Source: Sternotherus odoratus (taxonomy: Eukaryota; Chordata; Testudines; Kinosternidae). From it: a stretch of 64,000 nucleotides of DNA. The stretch is from assembly GCA_032164245.1 (NCBI GenBank), contig JAVMKO010000006.1, positions 22,578,319 through 22,642,318 on the forward strand, in the 5' to 3' direction. Position 1 is the stretch's first letter, and every line of letters begins with the position of its first letter. Below the pieces are notes generated by a model. The model was not told the origin of the DNA, searched no databases, and worked only from the letters and a program-made list of their open reading frames with translations. The position numbers were made by a program, and so were the translations under genes. This document shows, one piece after another, positions 23,966 through 35,187 of this stretch.

Positions 23966-26495
23966 CTCTAAAGAGCTTTGTGTGGACAGATCTCTGTGCA
24001 ACGCTCATTGCAAGATCAGGGCATATGTTGGTTATAGGGACTGAAGAGTAGCTGAACTGGTAGGTGCCAAAACCCACACAAAATTAACACTAGAAACACT
24101 TTACAGTTAACTCTTGAAAAATCCTGATTTCAGACTGAATGAGAAAATTGTGATTGCTGTGTATGGCAGGTTGTTTATTCTTGTGCGTAATATTTCATTT
24201 ATCTTAAATATTAATCACTACTCTATACCCAGTAAAAATTAGTCACTATCATTCCAAATTAATGCAGAATCGTCTTCTTAATGGCTTATGGGTGACACAA
24301 ATATGCCTCTATCTTGAAGAACACAGCAATATACAAATAAAGCTTCTGTTAAAATTCATACATAATCAAAACAAATTGAATATCCACTCTTATTTCCATA
24401 GGGACAGAGCTACAAAGATTAATGCTAGACAATGATATTTAATTAAAACTTATTTACTTTATAAGTACTTCCATGTTTTCAAGAGTATTCTTCTCTTATG
24501 GAGCAGGAAGCAGTAACACATTCCAGAGCCACCCAGCAATCGTAGATGGAGGAAATGAGTTATGATCACAGTGCAACACTTACAGCGAAACTGACAAACT
24601 GTCTAGCAAAAATTTTCACATTAAAGAATTCCGATGTTAAAGAATTTAAAAGCATTTTAATTGACTTTTCAAACTTCCATTTTTTAAATTCACAAATACA
24701 CCTGAACACAATAACAAGAATTCATTTTGATATGCATTATTCTCTCTGATGGCGTGTTGTTGTTTTGCACACGCACACAGCTCTTTTCTTTCTTCTAATA
24801 CAAAAAAAAAAAGCTTGTGCTCTTACATGTAAGAACCAAAAAAGTTTCTTTTCCATGGTCCAGTGTAGTGTTCTGAATATTTTATTTTTTATTTTTAAAC
24901 AAAAATAAACTTAAGTATTTCAGTGAAATTAGATGAATTGGTTTAGGTACGAATGCAGATATTGACTTGAGGTATCAAAAGAAGCAAAGAAGAAAATTGC
25001 ATGTAACAGAAAAAAAACTTTTATTCTTTTTGCTGAGGTTAAAAATTACAAGGCAATACTGGAATACTAGTTTCGAAGAGAGGATTTAGCTTTAAAACAT
25101 GAACACTGTAGGGGTATATGATGCTAGCTCTTATTTCTCATTTGAATGAACACTGAACTCAGTACATTCCATAACAGTTGTATTAGTCATCTACAGCTAT
25201 AAACTGCATAAATAAAATTGCTTTATTGGGTTTGTAATTAACATGGCAAATATCATATTCTACAGGAAGCAAACATTCCAAATGTATGTATTTTATTTCT
25301 TCTGACAACTGCCAAAGTATATTTTACTACAGAATCTTTTATTGCTTCTTAACTATTAATCCTACCAGCATACATAAAAGCTTAATGAATACAACTGCGT
25401 ACAAACTAATTTTAATGTTTTTAAAATCAATGGTGAACAAAATGTTTTTTAGATTTTTTTCAAACAGCTACACGCATCTGATCTTTTGAAGAAAAATAAT
25501 TACTTCTTGTTGCCATAGACAATCAATTTTTTTATTCCCCCATTTTAGATTTACCTTAGACACCTTTACACTAGTTGCCATACAAACAGTTAAATATTTG
25601 AGCAAGTAGAGGAAAATATAGTAAGTTTCCAATCAATAAGATGCCACTTCTACTAATAGGCTAACAGTAGAGAGGGAAGGAGGTGGGTGGGGGGAAGAAT
25701 GAATTTTTTTTTAAAAAAAAATTAACAAATAAAATATGCAAGTTTGCATGATTAAGTATGTCTTCAAGGAAATATTTTAGAAAATAATTTATATAAATGG
25801 TGTACAAAGATCCTTACAAAGAACAGCTGTTATAATCCATATTTAGATCATTGTTCTTTTATCCATTCTATGAATAACCACCAGCGTTCCAGCACAACAT
25901 CACATATAATCTTTTTCTCTTTTTTTTGTAAGTTTCAAGTGCTATAAATCACTGGGAACTTATGTACACCTAATTTATGCAATCTTATTGCTAGTAAGGA
26001 AATCATCATTCTTTAGTGTTTTGTACCCCTGTCATTCTCTCCCAGTGCATTTCTTTATTACCACAGGCACCACGACAGTTAAGAGTTTCTCAGCATTTAT
26101 ATTATTGAGAATAATTTTAAAGGTATATAACTCAGCCATAAAAATTAAAATCACAGTCTGAAGGGGTCTGTGAATTTCACACACACCCAGGGGCGCACAC
26201 ACTTCAAATCCTTATTTTTCTACACTTTTACTGCTGGGATTTTAGAACATCTTTATTTTTTTTAAGTAATTTTGTTGGCTATCAGTCCATAATATAGACT
26301 AGCTCTTGTGGTAGAGACAAAGGAGAACAAAAAAAAAACCCCAACCAACAAATGGCTGAGGTACTGAAATTTAAAAAGCAGTCTCAACACATGCATAAAA
26401 GCCACTTTTCATAAGGAGTTGCTATGTATTCTGGAGTATGTTTCAGAAATACAGAAAAGTACATAATACGCAAGTGCATACTATTATTCATAGGC

Positions 26496-26533
26496 ATTCA
26501 CAACACACATCTCCTATGATGCGTGTTGTGAAT
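26496..26533. repeat. Short hairpin
   Basis: ATTCACAACACACAT (26496-26510) is followed 8 bases later by its near-exact reverse complement (26519-26533). There is one mismatch. Confidence 0.7.
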
Positions 26534-27459
26534 CTATATTAAGAGTAATACAAAAACTTGGCTAAATGAGTTCCTTTTTTACCTAGTCCACAATATAGCA
26601 TATATACCAGGGTAGTGTAGACCATTGGACTATAGGCCACTCTGGTGCGTGTTTTGAATACGTATTTATTGATATTTATAAAACCATGTTTCTATTGAGA
26701 GTTTTGCTTGTTCAAAGACTGCAGTTTCAGACGTATGTGTTACAACAGCATGAGTGGGTTAAGCACAGACTTTCGTTGCTTTTGTGAATTAAGGCAGGCT
26801 TTTGGAAAGAAGTTTTTGAGGAATATTTATTTAACCTTGCTTTAACCACCTGGTCCAGTAAAAATAATAGACATGAGTGGCCTTGTAATTTCCTAAAAGC
26901 ACAGCTATTTAATTTAAGTACCTATACTTTTTATAATGTTTTTTTTTATTTGCGATGTAAATGATGAAAAGCAATAGAGGCAACAGAATCTGAGCACAAA
27001 AATACAGTTCCAGCCATTTCAACCAGAAATTAAGTAAAAATCAGGAAAAAGAGAGATTAAATTTCAACTTTAAGGTAATAAAAGATGGATATAGAAGTGC
27101 CAATGAAATCTGCCGAAACGAAATTTCAGAAGTACGGCTTTCTCATCTTGAAATGTTACACCTATAAAAGCTGCCCATAAAATTAATCTACCTGGAGATT
27201 TTCCATGTTAAATCAGCTCAGAAATAACTTTTAAGCACTTATGGCATTATAGCTAAAATCCATATTCTCGTGTTGTTCATATATCAAAATCCTGCGTATT
27301 TTGAAAAATAATATCAGAGCTGGATTGAAATGTTTGTATTATAAGAAAGAACAGTAGTAAAGTATATCACTTTGTAAGCATTCTCTAAAATACAGCATTG
27401 GACTGCAGCAAGCAAGTGTGTGTGTGTGGGGGGGGGGGGATAAAAGATAGTGTTAGAAG

Positions 27460-27601
27460 ATTCCTAAGTCTATTTTTCTAAGCTGATTTCTTAAAAATAA
27501 CCTAAACTGATATTATTTGATCAGAAAAGGATTCCTAAGTCTATTTTTCTATGCTGATTTCTTAAAAATAACCTAAACTGATATTATTTGATCAGAAAAG
27601 G
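27460..27601. repeat. 71-bp tandem duplication
   Basis: Two adjacent 71-bp units starting ATTCCTAAGTCTATTTTTCT differ at one base (AAGCTG against ATGCTG). The near-identity means a recent duplication. The second unit runs into the left arm of the inverted duplication described separately. Confidence 0.9.
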
Positions 27602-28615
27602 AATCTGTACATTCGCTTGTAGAGCTCACCCTGTTAATTCTGAGTTAGTGTTTTAAATACTGCTATATCCCTCACTGAGGCTGCCTTGCAATTTTAAGGC
27701 AAAACCATGTTAATTTTGGAGGCAGGAAAGAGAATACATATAATTGTCACCCCCATTGTTTCTGGCTGGCTGGCTGTAGACAGAGCAAGTGCATCTTTTA
27801 AACTGTACCTGCAAATGAACCTGTACCTTCAAATGGTATTATTTCCCATGTTACCAGAGATTTAACATGATCTATTAACATAAACTCTTATATTCCACTG
27901 GGACAAAAATAAAAAAGACATACAATATGTGAGAAAAACAGTGAAATAACTTCCAAGTAAAGCAACTCCATTTTATTTTAAATCCGTTTTCCAATTGACC
28001 AGATCTGGAAAGAAAGTGAATTTAAAACACAACGATAATACACTAATTATCTTTGTTCGAGACTTTAAAAAAATGTGGTATGAACTATATAATGCTCTGT
28101 CTGAATTTGGTTTGTTTCTCCTTCAAAGCCATCTTTAAGAAGCAGAAGTAGCCCCAGATATAAGTGGGTTAAAAAAAAAAGAAAAAAGAAAGAAAGCTGC
28201 AGATTCCATACATTTGGGCTCTTTCCAAGAACTTTGTCACATTTTGCAGATTCTCAGCTTTCAAATGAAGTGGTCTTAGCCCTTCCAATCATGGAAATAT
28301 TCTTGCCTCTGCAAATCAATGTATTGTTACTATGTAAAGCCAGCCTTGCAGAAATCTGTCTACAGCCAGCCAGCCAGAAACAATGGGAGCGACAATTATA
28401 TGTATTCTCTTTCCTCCCTCCAAAATTAACACAGTTTTGCCTTAAAATTGCAAGGCAAACTCAGTAAGGGATATAGTAGTGTTCAAAACACTAACTCAGA
28501 ATTAAACAGAGGGTGAACTGTAAAAGGGAATGTAATTAAAGTGTACAGACTCCTTTTTTGCTCACATAATGTCAGTTTGGGCTATTTTATCAAATCAGCA
28601 TAGAAGATCAGGCAC
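27535..28615. repeat. Inverted duplication, two ~250-bp arms
   Basis: Approximately 27540-27783 and 28352-28612 are reverse complements at roughly 85-90% identity by eye. Shared blocks include GTTTCTGGCTGGCTGGCTGT, CTTGCAATTTTAAGGCAAAA and AATTCTGAGTTAGTGTTTT. The spacer of about 570 bp shows no obvious symmetry. I cannot place the duplicated sequence in a known repeat family. The small open frame at 28234-28467 lies in the right arm and has no counterpart of equal length on the left. Confidence 0.75.
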
Positions 28616-30502
28616 CGAGTCAACTGAGTGTTATAGGAAATAAATTTAGGGTGAGCATTAGAATTTTATCAGGATAGAATGGTCAGACAGCAAGACGTCT
28701 CAGGCAAAATTATCAAAAGTTAAGGGATGCTTCTTGGTTCAAATTTTGATCTCTATTATATCAATGTATATCCTGAGGAAGTGACTTGCATAGAAGTGTA
28801 GCTTGTTTACTTCAATAAAAAACCATATTCATAAAGTTACTCTGAATTTACTCTGATGTAACCAAGTTTAGGATCTGGCCCAATGGCTTTTTCTGGACAC
28901 CTTTATTAAAATATATTTTGCATTCTTATTCCAAATGATTATAATTCACATTACATTTTTACATCTATAAATACACATGAACTTGAATGAAATACTAGAA
29001 TTCACAATTTAATAATTGTACAAAGCACGGTGTAGTATAGTGTGTTGTTAATATGTTTCATATTTCTGAATCTGGAAGCTCTGCGCAATTTAAACCTGTT
29101 CACTTACATTCCTGACACATTTATACACAGATCAGGTTCAAAGGTGGACATTCTTTGATGTGAAATCAAGGTGCTACAGAATTCTGCAGAAACTATAGAA
29201 ATACCTCCACAGATTTTGCCAAAAAACCTCAGCAGATTTACATTGGCCCTGCCAATGACTTTCTGTTTAACTTGTAATCAAAACAACTCAAACCCAGTTA
29301 CTGTTTGCATATCTGCCAAGCCTCTCAATTTCAGCAGTAGGCAGCAGACTCTCAGTATGACAGCCTGTCTTTCAGATTCAAGCTGAATCTGCCAAGGCTC
29401 CACTACAGAGGCAACTGGTAAATTAAATGCCAACAAGCAAGGACATTCATGTAGCTTTATACACTGCACATGAAGAGACATCACAGGCCTCTTCATTCAA
29501 ATGGGTGCTTTGTGTATTTTGGGCTGCAAAGTAAAGAGTACCTCCTCTTATGCATAATGAAGCCATTACATACATATCAGCTTAGCTGTATCTCTAATTC
29601 TACAATCACAAATTCACTGACAAGTTTTCTTATTACAAAAATACATAAAATTCTTCACTGGCAAAATGAGCCCACGAAAAATCAAACAATGCAAGAGAAA
29701 TCCACTTTTAATTGTTCTTCTGTCTCACAGAGGCTATAGTTAGCATTACGTATTCAGATTGCAACAGAGTCAATGCTAAACATAACTGAAAAGAAGAAAT
29801 ACATTCAGAATACATATACAAATCTTTAAATCTCTCATTCCAAAAGATAAGCACACACTTTGATTCTGGGAAAGTATGGGGAATCTTTTTAAACCATCAG
29901 AGGTACAGTTGATTCTTTATGGCGGACAGGATAAGTTAATTACACTTATGATTATTAATATATATTAACTGATTAGAACCATTTGACTACTGCTGGCTAA
30001 TGTAGTCATTATTGTGAAATTTAGATAGTATTGGTGACTATACACCCCTAGAACAACTAGTGATATTAATACCATTGAATATAAATAACAGTACTTGACA
30101 GAATTATGTAAATCAATAGGGGAAAAGCACTAACATGGGTTACTCTAATAGACAGATTAAATGACAGATTCAAATTCTGAGTTTATATCAACCACTTTTA
30201 GTTATATCCGTTTCTGAATTAATGGATGGGAAGGTATCAGTTTTGGTAAAAGAATGAGAGTATGAACACATTAAAAATTAAACAGGTGTTTTCAAATAAC
30301 TGAAAGAAAAAACACAGACATGGAAAACTTATATATTGTAACTCACAAGACTCCACAGTGGCCATTATCACTGTTTCCTGACATAGGTTTAATCTGCCAT
30401 CATACCTATAAATGAAAGAAAACCCAAGAGTATGAGCTTCCCAAGAGTACTACGATAATGGGAAAGTTTTTTTTTAACAGGGGGGAGGAAGAGAGATACT
30501 TG

Positions 30503-31573
30503 GGGTATGTCTTCACTACAGGACTAGGTCGATTTCCCTTAATTCGATTTTCTAAACTCGATTTTAGAAAATCGAATCAGTGTGTCCCCACCAGGACAGC
30601 AGGTCGACAGTGGTCGACACTGTCTGTCCTAGAACTTTTGAAGGGGTCGGCATAGCCCGCATTGCACTTTGGGTAGGTAGCCCACAGTGCAATGCGTGCC
30701 AGACCCCCCCCCCCAAGCAGCCCCGCGGACCCCCCCGCCCGCCTGAACAGCCCCCCCCCCCACTGGACCCCCGCCCGAGGGGGGGGGAGCCAGCGCAGGG
30801 CTCCTTGGGCGATGGGCTCAGCTGCCTGGTCAATTTCACCTGAAATTGACCAAGCACCTGAGCGGATCGCCTAAGCAGCCCCGCGCCGGCTCCCCCCCCC
30901 AGCAGCCCCGCGCCCCCCCCCTGCCCTCCCAAACAGCCCCCCCCCGCCCGCCTGAACAGCCCCCCCCCCGCCCGCCCGAGGGGGGGGGAAGCCAGTGCGG
31001 GGCTCCTTGGGCGATCGGCTCAGCTGCCTGGTCAATTTCACCTGAAATTGACCAAGCAGCTGAGCGGATCGCCCAAGCAGCTCCACGCCGGCTCCCCCCC
31101 CCCAGCAGCCCCGCGGGCCCCCCCCCCCCCGCCCGCCTGAAGCGCCCCCCCCGCCCGCCCGAGGGGGGGGGAGCCGGCGAGGGGCTGCTTGGGTGATCGG
31201 CTCAGCTGCCTGGTCAATTTCACCTGAAATTGACCAAGCAGCTGAGCAGATCGCCCAAGCAGCTCCATGCCGGCTCCCCCCCCCCCCAGCAGCCCCGCCC
31301 CCCCCGCCCGCCCGAACAGCCCCCCCCCCGCCGGACCCCCCCGCCACGGGGCTGCTCGGAGGTCGGAGGCTTAACTTCAGATGCCTCTTCACTACTCACA
31401 GTAGACATAGAGAAGTCGATTTTAGCCTTACTTCTCTCGTCAGGCAGGAGTTACAAATTCGATTTTGAGGGCCCTTTAAATCGACTTTAAGGGCATGTAT
31501 GTGAAGACAGGTACATGTTTAATTCGACCTAACGTCGTTAAGGTCGAATTAAAATGGTAGTGAAGACATGCCC
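30503..31573. mobile_element. PIF/Harbinger-type non-autonomous element (1071 bp)
   Basis: The ends are GGGTATGTCTTCACTAC and, inward from the right, GGGCATGTCTTCACTAC (16 of 17). They are flanked by TTG on both sides (30500-30502 and 31574-31576), consistent with a 3-bp TSD. The subterminal parts repeat AATTCGA/TCGATTT motifs. The core is filled with C- and G-homopolymer tracts and three copies of an 80-bp palindrome. Open frames of 60-173 codons on both strands are low-complexity Pro/Ala/Gly and are not genes. Confidence 0.7.
30799..31263. repeat. Three tandem palindromic units in the MITE core
   Basis: Units at 30799-30879, 31001-31081 and 31183-31263 each read CTTGGGCGATC..GCTCAGCTGC..TGGTCAATTTCA and then fold back on themselves. 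The arms are about 36 bp. The units are separated by about 100-120 bp of poly-C/poly-G-rich sequence with CCCGCCCGCC and AGCCGGC motifs. Confidence 0.85.
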
Positions 31574-31576
31574 TTG

Positions 31577-32929
31577 GTCCAATATAAAAGAGGTTACTGT
31601 TGTGCAAGTATCTTTTTTATTTACTATAATTTGGCAGACACAGCTCTGCAAGACTTCAGAACTAAGAGTGTGGAAAACTTTGATGTTCCTTTGACATGAG
31701 CTGGTTGAGATGTATCTTCTTGGAATTTGTACAGAGATATTATATTGTTGCAGTTGCCTGATGTTAGCAATGAATTATGCTTCATTTTACAAAGGAAACC
31801 CTCCCTCTCCCCCATGCACCCCAGCATCTAGAGTATTTACCTTGTCATATTAAGCTTTACTTTAACTTGAACCACATCAGGTCTTTCAAGAAAGATGATA
31901 AACCAAAATTAACCTTTAATTGTAATACGAGCCTGAAGGCATGTGGTTGGTGGGGAGGAATTCACCTTCTTTGGGCATATATCAGCAAGTGTTAAAAGGA
32001 TGTGTGAAATTCCAGAAGCCACATTTTTATTAAATTTACGAGTAAATAAGTTATCAAGCACCTTTGTTTTTTTCAGTGTAAATGTAACTTGTGTATGATC
32101 CACCACTTACATTTAACTTGTCATTATGCATCTCCTAAGTCTGAGCTAGCGGCCATTATAAGCCATTGGCAAAGCTCCCATTGACTTCAACGGGTACCGG
32201 ATCATGCCCCTAGAATATACATTTCCCTCTACTGCACTGTCAAGGATACTTACGAATCACCTAGCATAAGATTCTTAGATAAGCAGCACTTAATTATACA
32301 AGTGAAGTTATAGACTGGTCTAAAAAGGAAAAGAAAAAATACACCAAAAAACCTTCATCATTTACATTTTCCTTTTGCTCTATGGACTTTTTGGTCACCT
32401 ACCTGTCAGATTAAAGGAGATTTCCTTACATTTGTTGCTGGGTAGCCAGAAAAAAAAGGTATATCTGCAGCCAACAGGGCAGCCAAGTAAAAATCAACTA
32501 TACTATGGAATATGGAGACACGCTATCCCCTCCAAGAGGCCTATCTCAGTCAGAACATAAAGTTCAAGTAAACACAAGTTTAAACGAATGAAACTTCTCC
32601 ACTCTGTGGGAACTATTATATTTGATTTTTAAAAACAGAAATGTCCATGTAAATATTCTCCTCTGTCCCCTTCCCACCCGCATACCTCCAAAAAACACCT
32701 TGAAACAATGCAGTTCAGTCTATCCTTGCCAGAGTTGTTGTGTTAGGGCACATACCCTCCGGTCCTCTTTCCCCCCTCTTTTTTTTTTTTTTTTTACATC
32801 TAGATATAAAATGTTCCACTTACCTTGAAAAATAATTAATTGAGTTTTTAAAATGTACCACAGTTGTTCAAACATAATAAAGAAATAATTTAATGTTTTG
32901 TGTCCTTAACCCATTTGATGGCAATTGAT
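31577..32929. other. AT-rich non-coding stretch
   Basis: No gene is recognised. An 18-base T tract lies at 32779-32796. A TTGACTTCAACGGG segment near 32185 is a remnant of the foldback repeat class. Confidence 0.5.
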
Positions 32930-33590
32930 TTGGGGTTAAGGGGTTGGGAGAAGGGTGATTAAAGGGTTAATATTCAAATCAGAAATTTGCAAGGCCTGCA
33001 TAATGGAACTGCCACCCTGATAACAATAGGAATTTTTAACAATATCGAGCCTTGTTAGCAAGAGAGTTACAAGCATTGAGGGCAATCAGTGTGTCTTGTC
33101 AGTTTCTTTTTATCTACCATCTCCAACCGCCAAGGAACCGAAATGAAGCACTTTGGAATTATCAATTTCAGCCACATTTGCATAACAAAGCCCCCGAGGA
33201 AGAGGCATGATAAATGTGAAGGACCCCTCTTGGAAAAGGAACTGTCAACCGCGCCCCGAAAGATTCTCCGACCGAGCGCATTCTCGGGGATTGTAGTCAG
33301 CGAAAATAAAATGAAAGCATTAAAGAAAGTCATTCTCTCAGAGAGAAAAATCTCCCCCTCTGCACAGAGAGAACTGGATGAAATGACATTATGCATATGA
33401 AAATGTCCAGAAAGATGTTTGATTTATGTATGCATTAGATGCAAATTCCATTACCGCACGCGCGCTGTTGTGTGATTTGGCTCTGAACACATCACTGCCC
33501 TGATCAAATCTGATCTCATTAATTCCGACAAGGAGAGAGAGAGGGAATTGAGAAGAATTTATGGCCTGGACACTTGAAAGAAGTAAATTG
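32930..33590. promoter_or_regulatory. Candidate conserved non-coding element (enhancer-like)
   Basis: This stretch contrasts with its surroundings. It is complex, repeat-free and dense in short motifs typical of developmental enhancers: AACAATAG and AACAATATC (SOX-like), ATTTGCATAA and ATTATGCATATG (octamer/POU-like), CATTAATTCC and GGGTTAATATTC (homeodomain-like), and CCTGATAAC (GATA-like). About 310 bp (33089-33400) is open on both strands at once. That is unusual in AT-rich DNA, but without splice context it is not evidence of coding. Conservation itself cannot be seen here. It could instead be an exon of a non-coding RNA. Confidence 0.4.
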
Positions 33591-34943
33591 TAATTCTGTT
33601 TAAAGCTGTAGCGAACCTTTTAAACACCTTTTATTATAGAAAAAAGCACTTACTTTTATAACACTGTTAGAACTTACTTAATCTTGTACTTGGAACTTCT
33701 AGTCCTCATTTAAAAAAAAAAATCGATGACCTTGTTCAGTGGGGGGGAAAAAAGAGAGAGAGAAAATATGCCTGTCTTAGAATGAGATCCTGCAAAAGCA
33801 TCATAATAATATGATCAAAGGAGACCTATTGACGATCTGAATAATTGTGTGAAAATGCAGCTCCAGTGGTAAATGTTTATTTTTAAACAATCTTTTAATA
33901 TCCTCAAATAAAATATCAGATACTTACAAGTGTTTTTATGGGACTGGATAGACATTTCATGCCTAAAAATATTATTAATTGTGATCTAGATAAAAATGGC
34001 AATGAGCATATGTTTTATAGCAATATTCTCCAGCAGTGCACTGGTAAGTATCAGCTGAAACTGATATGGGTTTCTTTTTGAGATACAGACAATAAGAAAA
34101 AATTTGCTAAAAAGGAAGTATATTTCTGTAGGGAAAAAACAAATTGTTTCTTTCACTAATAAAGATTCTTATCCTTGTTTTGCTCCTGAGAAAGACCTTA
34201 ATAACTCATTTCCTCCCTTCATGAAAGATAATCACCCTTCATGGGTGAGATATCCTGTATTTACTTGATACCAAGTGTAAAACTGAAAGAGTGTCTCAAT
34301 ATGTTATTGCGTTGTATAATCACTGTTCCTCCCCCAACACTCATGAACCCCGAGGGTGCATCATAGCCTAGAATAGTTTATTTTCTGTTAGGCATCTTCA
34401 CCATATCTCACTAAAATAGAACTACCTCCTCAATAAAAAAGAAAAAAAAATCTTGATTCCTAAAATCATAGTTGCCTCTCATGATTCATTTATAGAGAAA
34501 TGAAGAGATTTCTGCAAACAGCTTCCCCAATGAAGCCTGCAGCTTCCCTTGGAAATCTACTCCAGCAGAAGTAATTGTTGAGCAAATGTTACCCAGAGAG
34601 ATAGTGGAAACTTGTAAGTTACTACATACTATCAAGAAACAATACTTGCAAGATAAACCATCTAAGAAGCAAATGAGCATATTTTAAGTGTTATTCAAAT
34701 TTTCAATGGTTAATGCTGAATTATGTGCAAAGTGATTCCTTTCCATATGCAGGAAATATGTATGCATTTGAAAATCTGTATGTATATGTGTATAAATATA
34801 GAAAATGCAGTTGTCCTTTGAAGAATTACAGTGACTAAATTCAATTATTAGTATAGAAAAAGGGAGAAATTAATCCTACTTTGAGTAGAAATTTCAGTAC
34901 AACCCTAGATATGGAGTCACTACCAACACATCCATATTATATA
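33591..34943. other. AT-rich non-coding stretch
   Basis: Nothing recognised beyond short GA- and A-rich simple sequence (33530-33545, 33712-33770). Confidence 0.5.
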
Positions 34944-35085
34944 GGTACATTCACACATTGTATTATCTACATATGAAATATGTTCTGTCTTTTTTGCTCT
35001 CTTCTGTGTGTTACATATAAATGTAAATAGAAGAGAGCAAAAAGATAGAACATATTTCATATGCAGATAATACAGCGAATGTAAC
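34944..35085. repeat. Long near-perfect hairpin
   Basis: Arms of about 65-70 bp pair across a TTACAT-ATAA-ATGTAA centre (35011-35026). The best-paired block is ATATGAAATATGTTCT...TTTTGCTCTCTTCT against its complement at 35028-35062. Pairing weakens outward to GTACATTC (34945) and GAATGTAAC (35077). There are no clear TSDs. It could be an AT-rich MITE or a local palindrome. Confidence 0.8.
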
Positions 35086-35105
35086 GTGCAGATAACGTGT
35101 GAGTG

Positions 35106-35185
<80 letters not shown>
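35106..35185. repeat. (GATA)n microsatellite
   Basis: About 20 uninterrupted GATA copies immediately follow the hairpin. Confidence 0.95.

Positions 35186-35187
<2 letters not shown>

Larger units (their letters stand above)
23974..30502. other. Repeat-poor AT-rich stretch
   Basis: About 6.5 kb with no recognised interspersed repeat except the local duplications at 27460-28615. Low repeat content and AT-richness would suit a long 3' UTR, intron or regulatory domain, but no exon, splice pattern or diagnostic polyadenylation site can be fixed by eye. A TG/G tract lies at 27417-27440 and an A/G-rich tract near 28165-28197. Confidence 0.5.

Noticed and set aside
30564..31490. Pro/Gly/Ala-rich open frames of 60-173 codons on both strands
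   Set aside because: They come from homopolymer and palindromic tracts inside a Harbinger-type MITE. Both strands are equally open.
33067..33400. Opposing frames of about 105 codons as a possible exon
   Set aside because: Both strands are open, so the pattern does not favour coding. The texture fits conserved regulatory DNA better, and no splice sites or neighbouring exons were seen.
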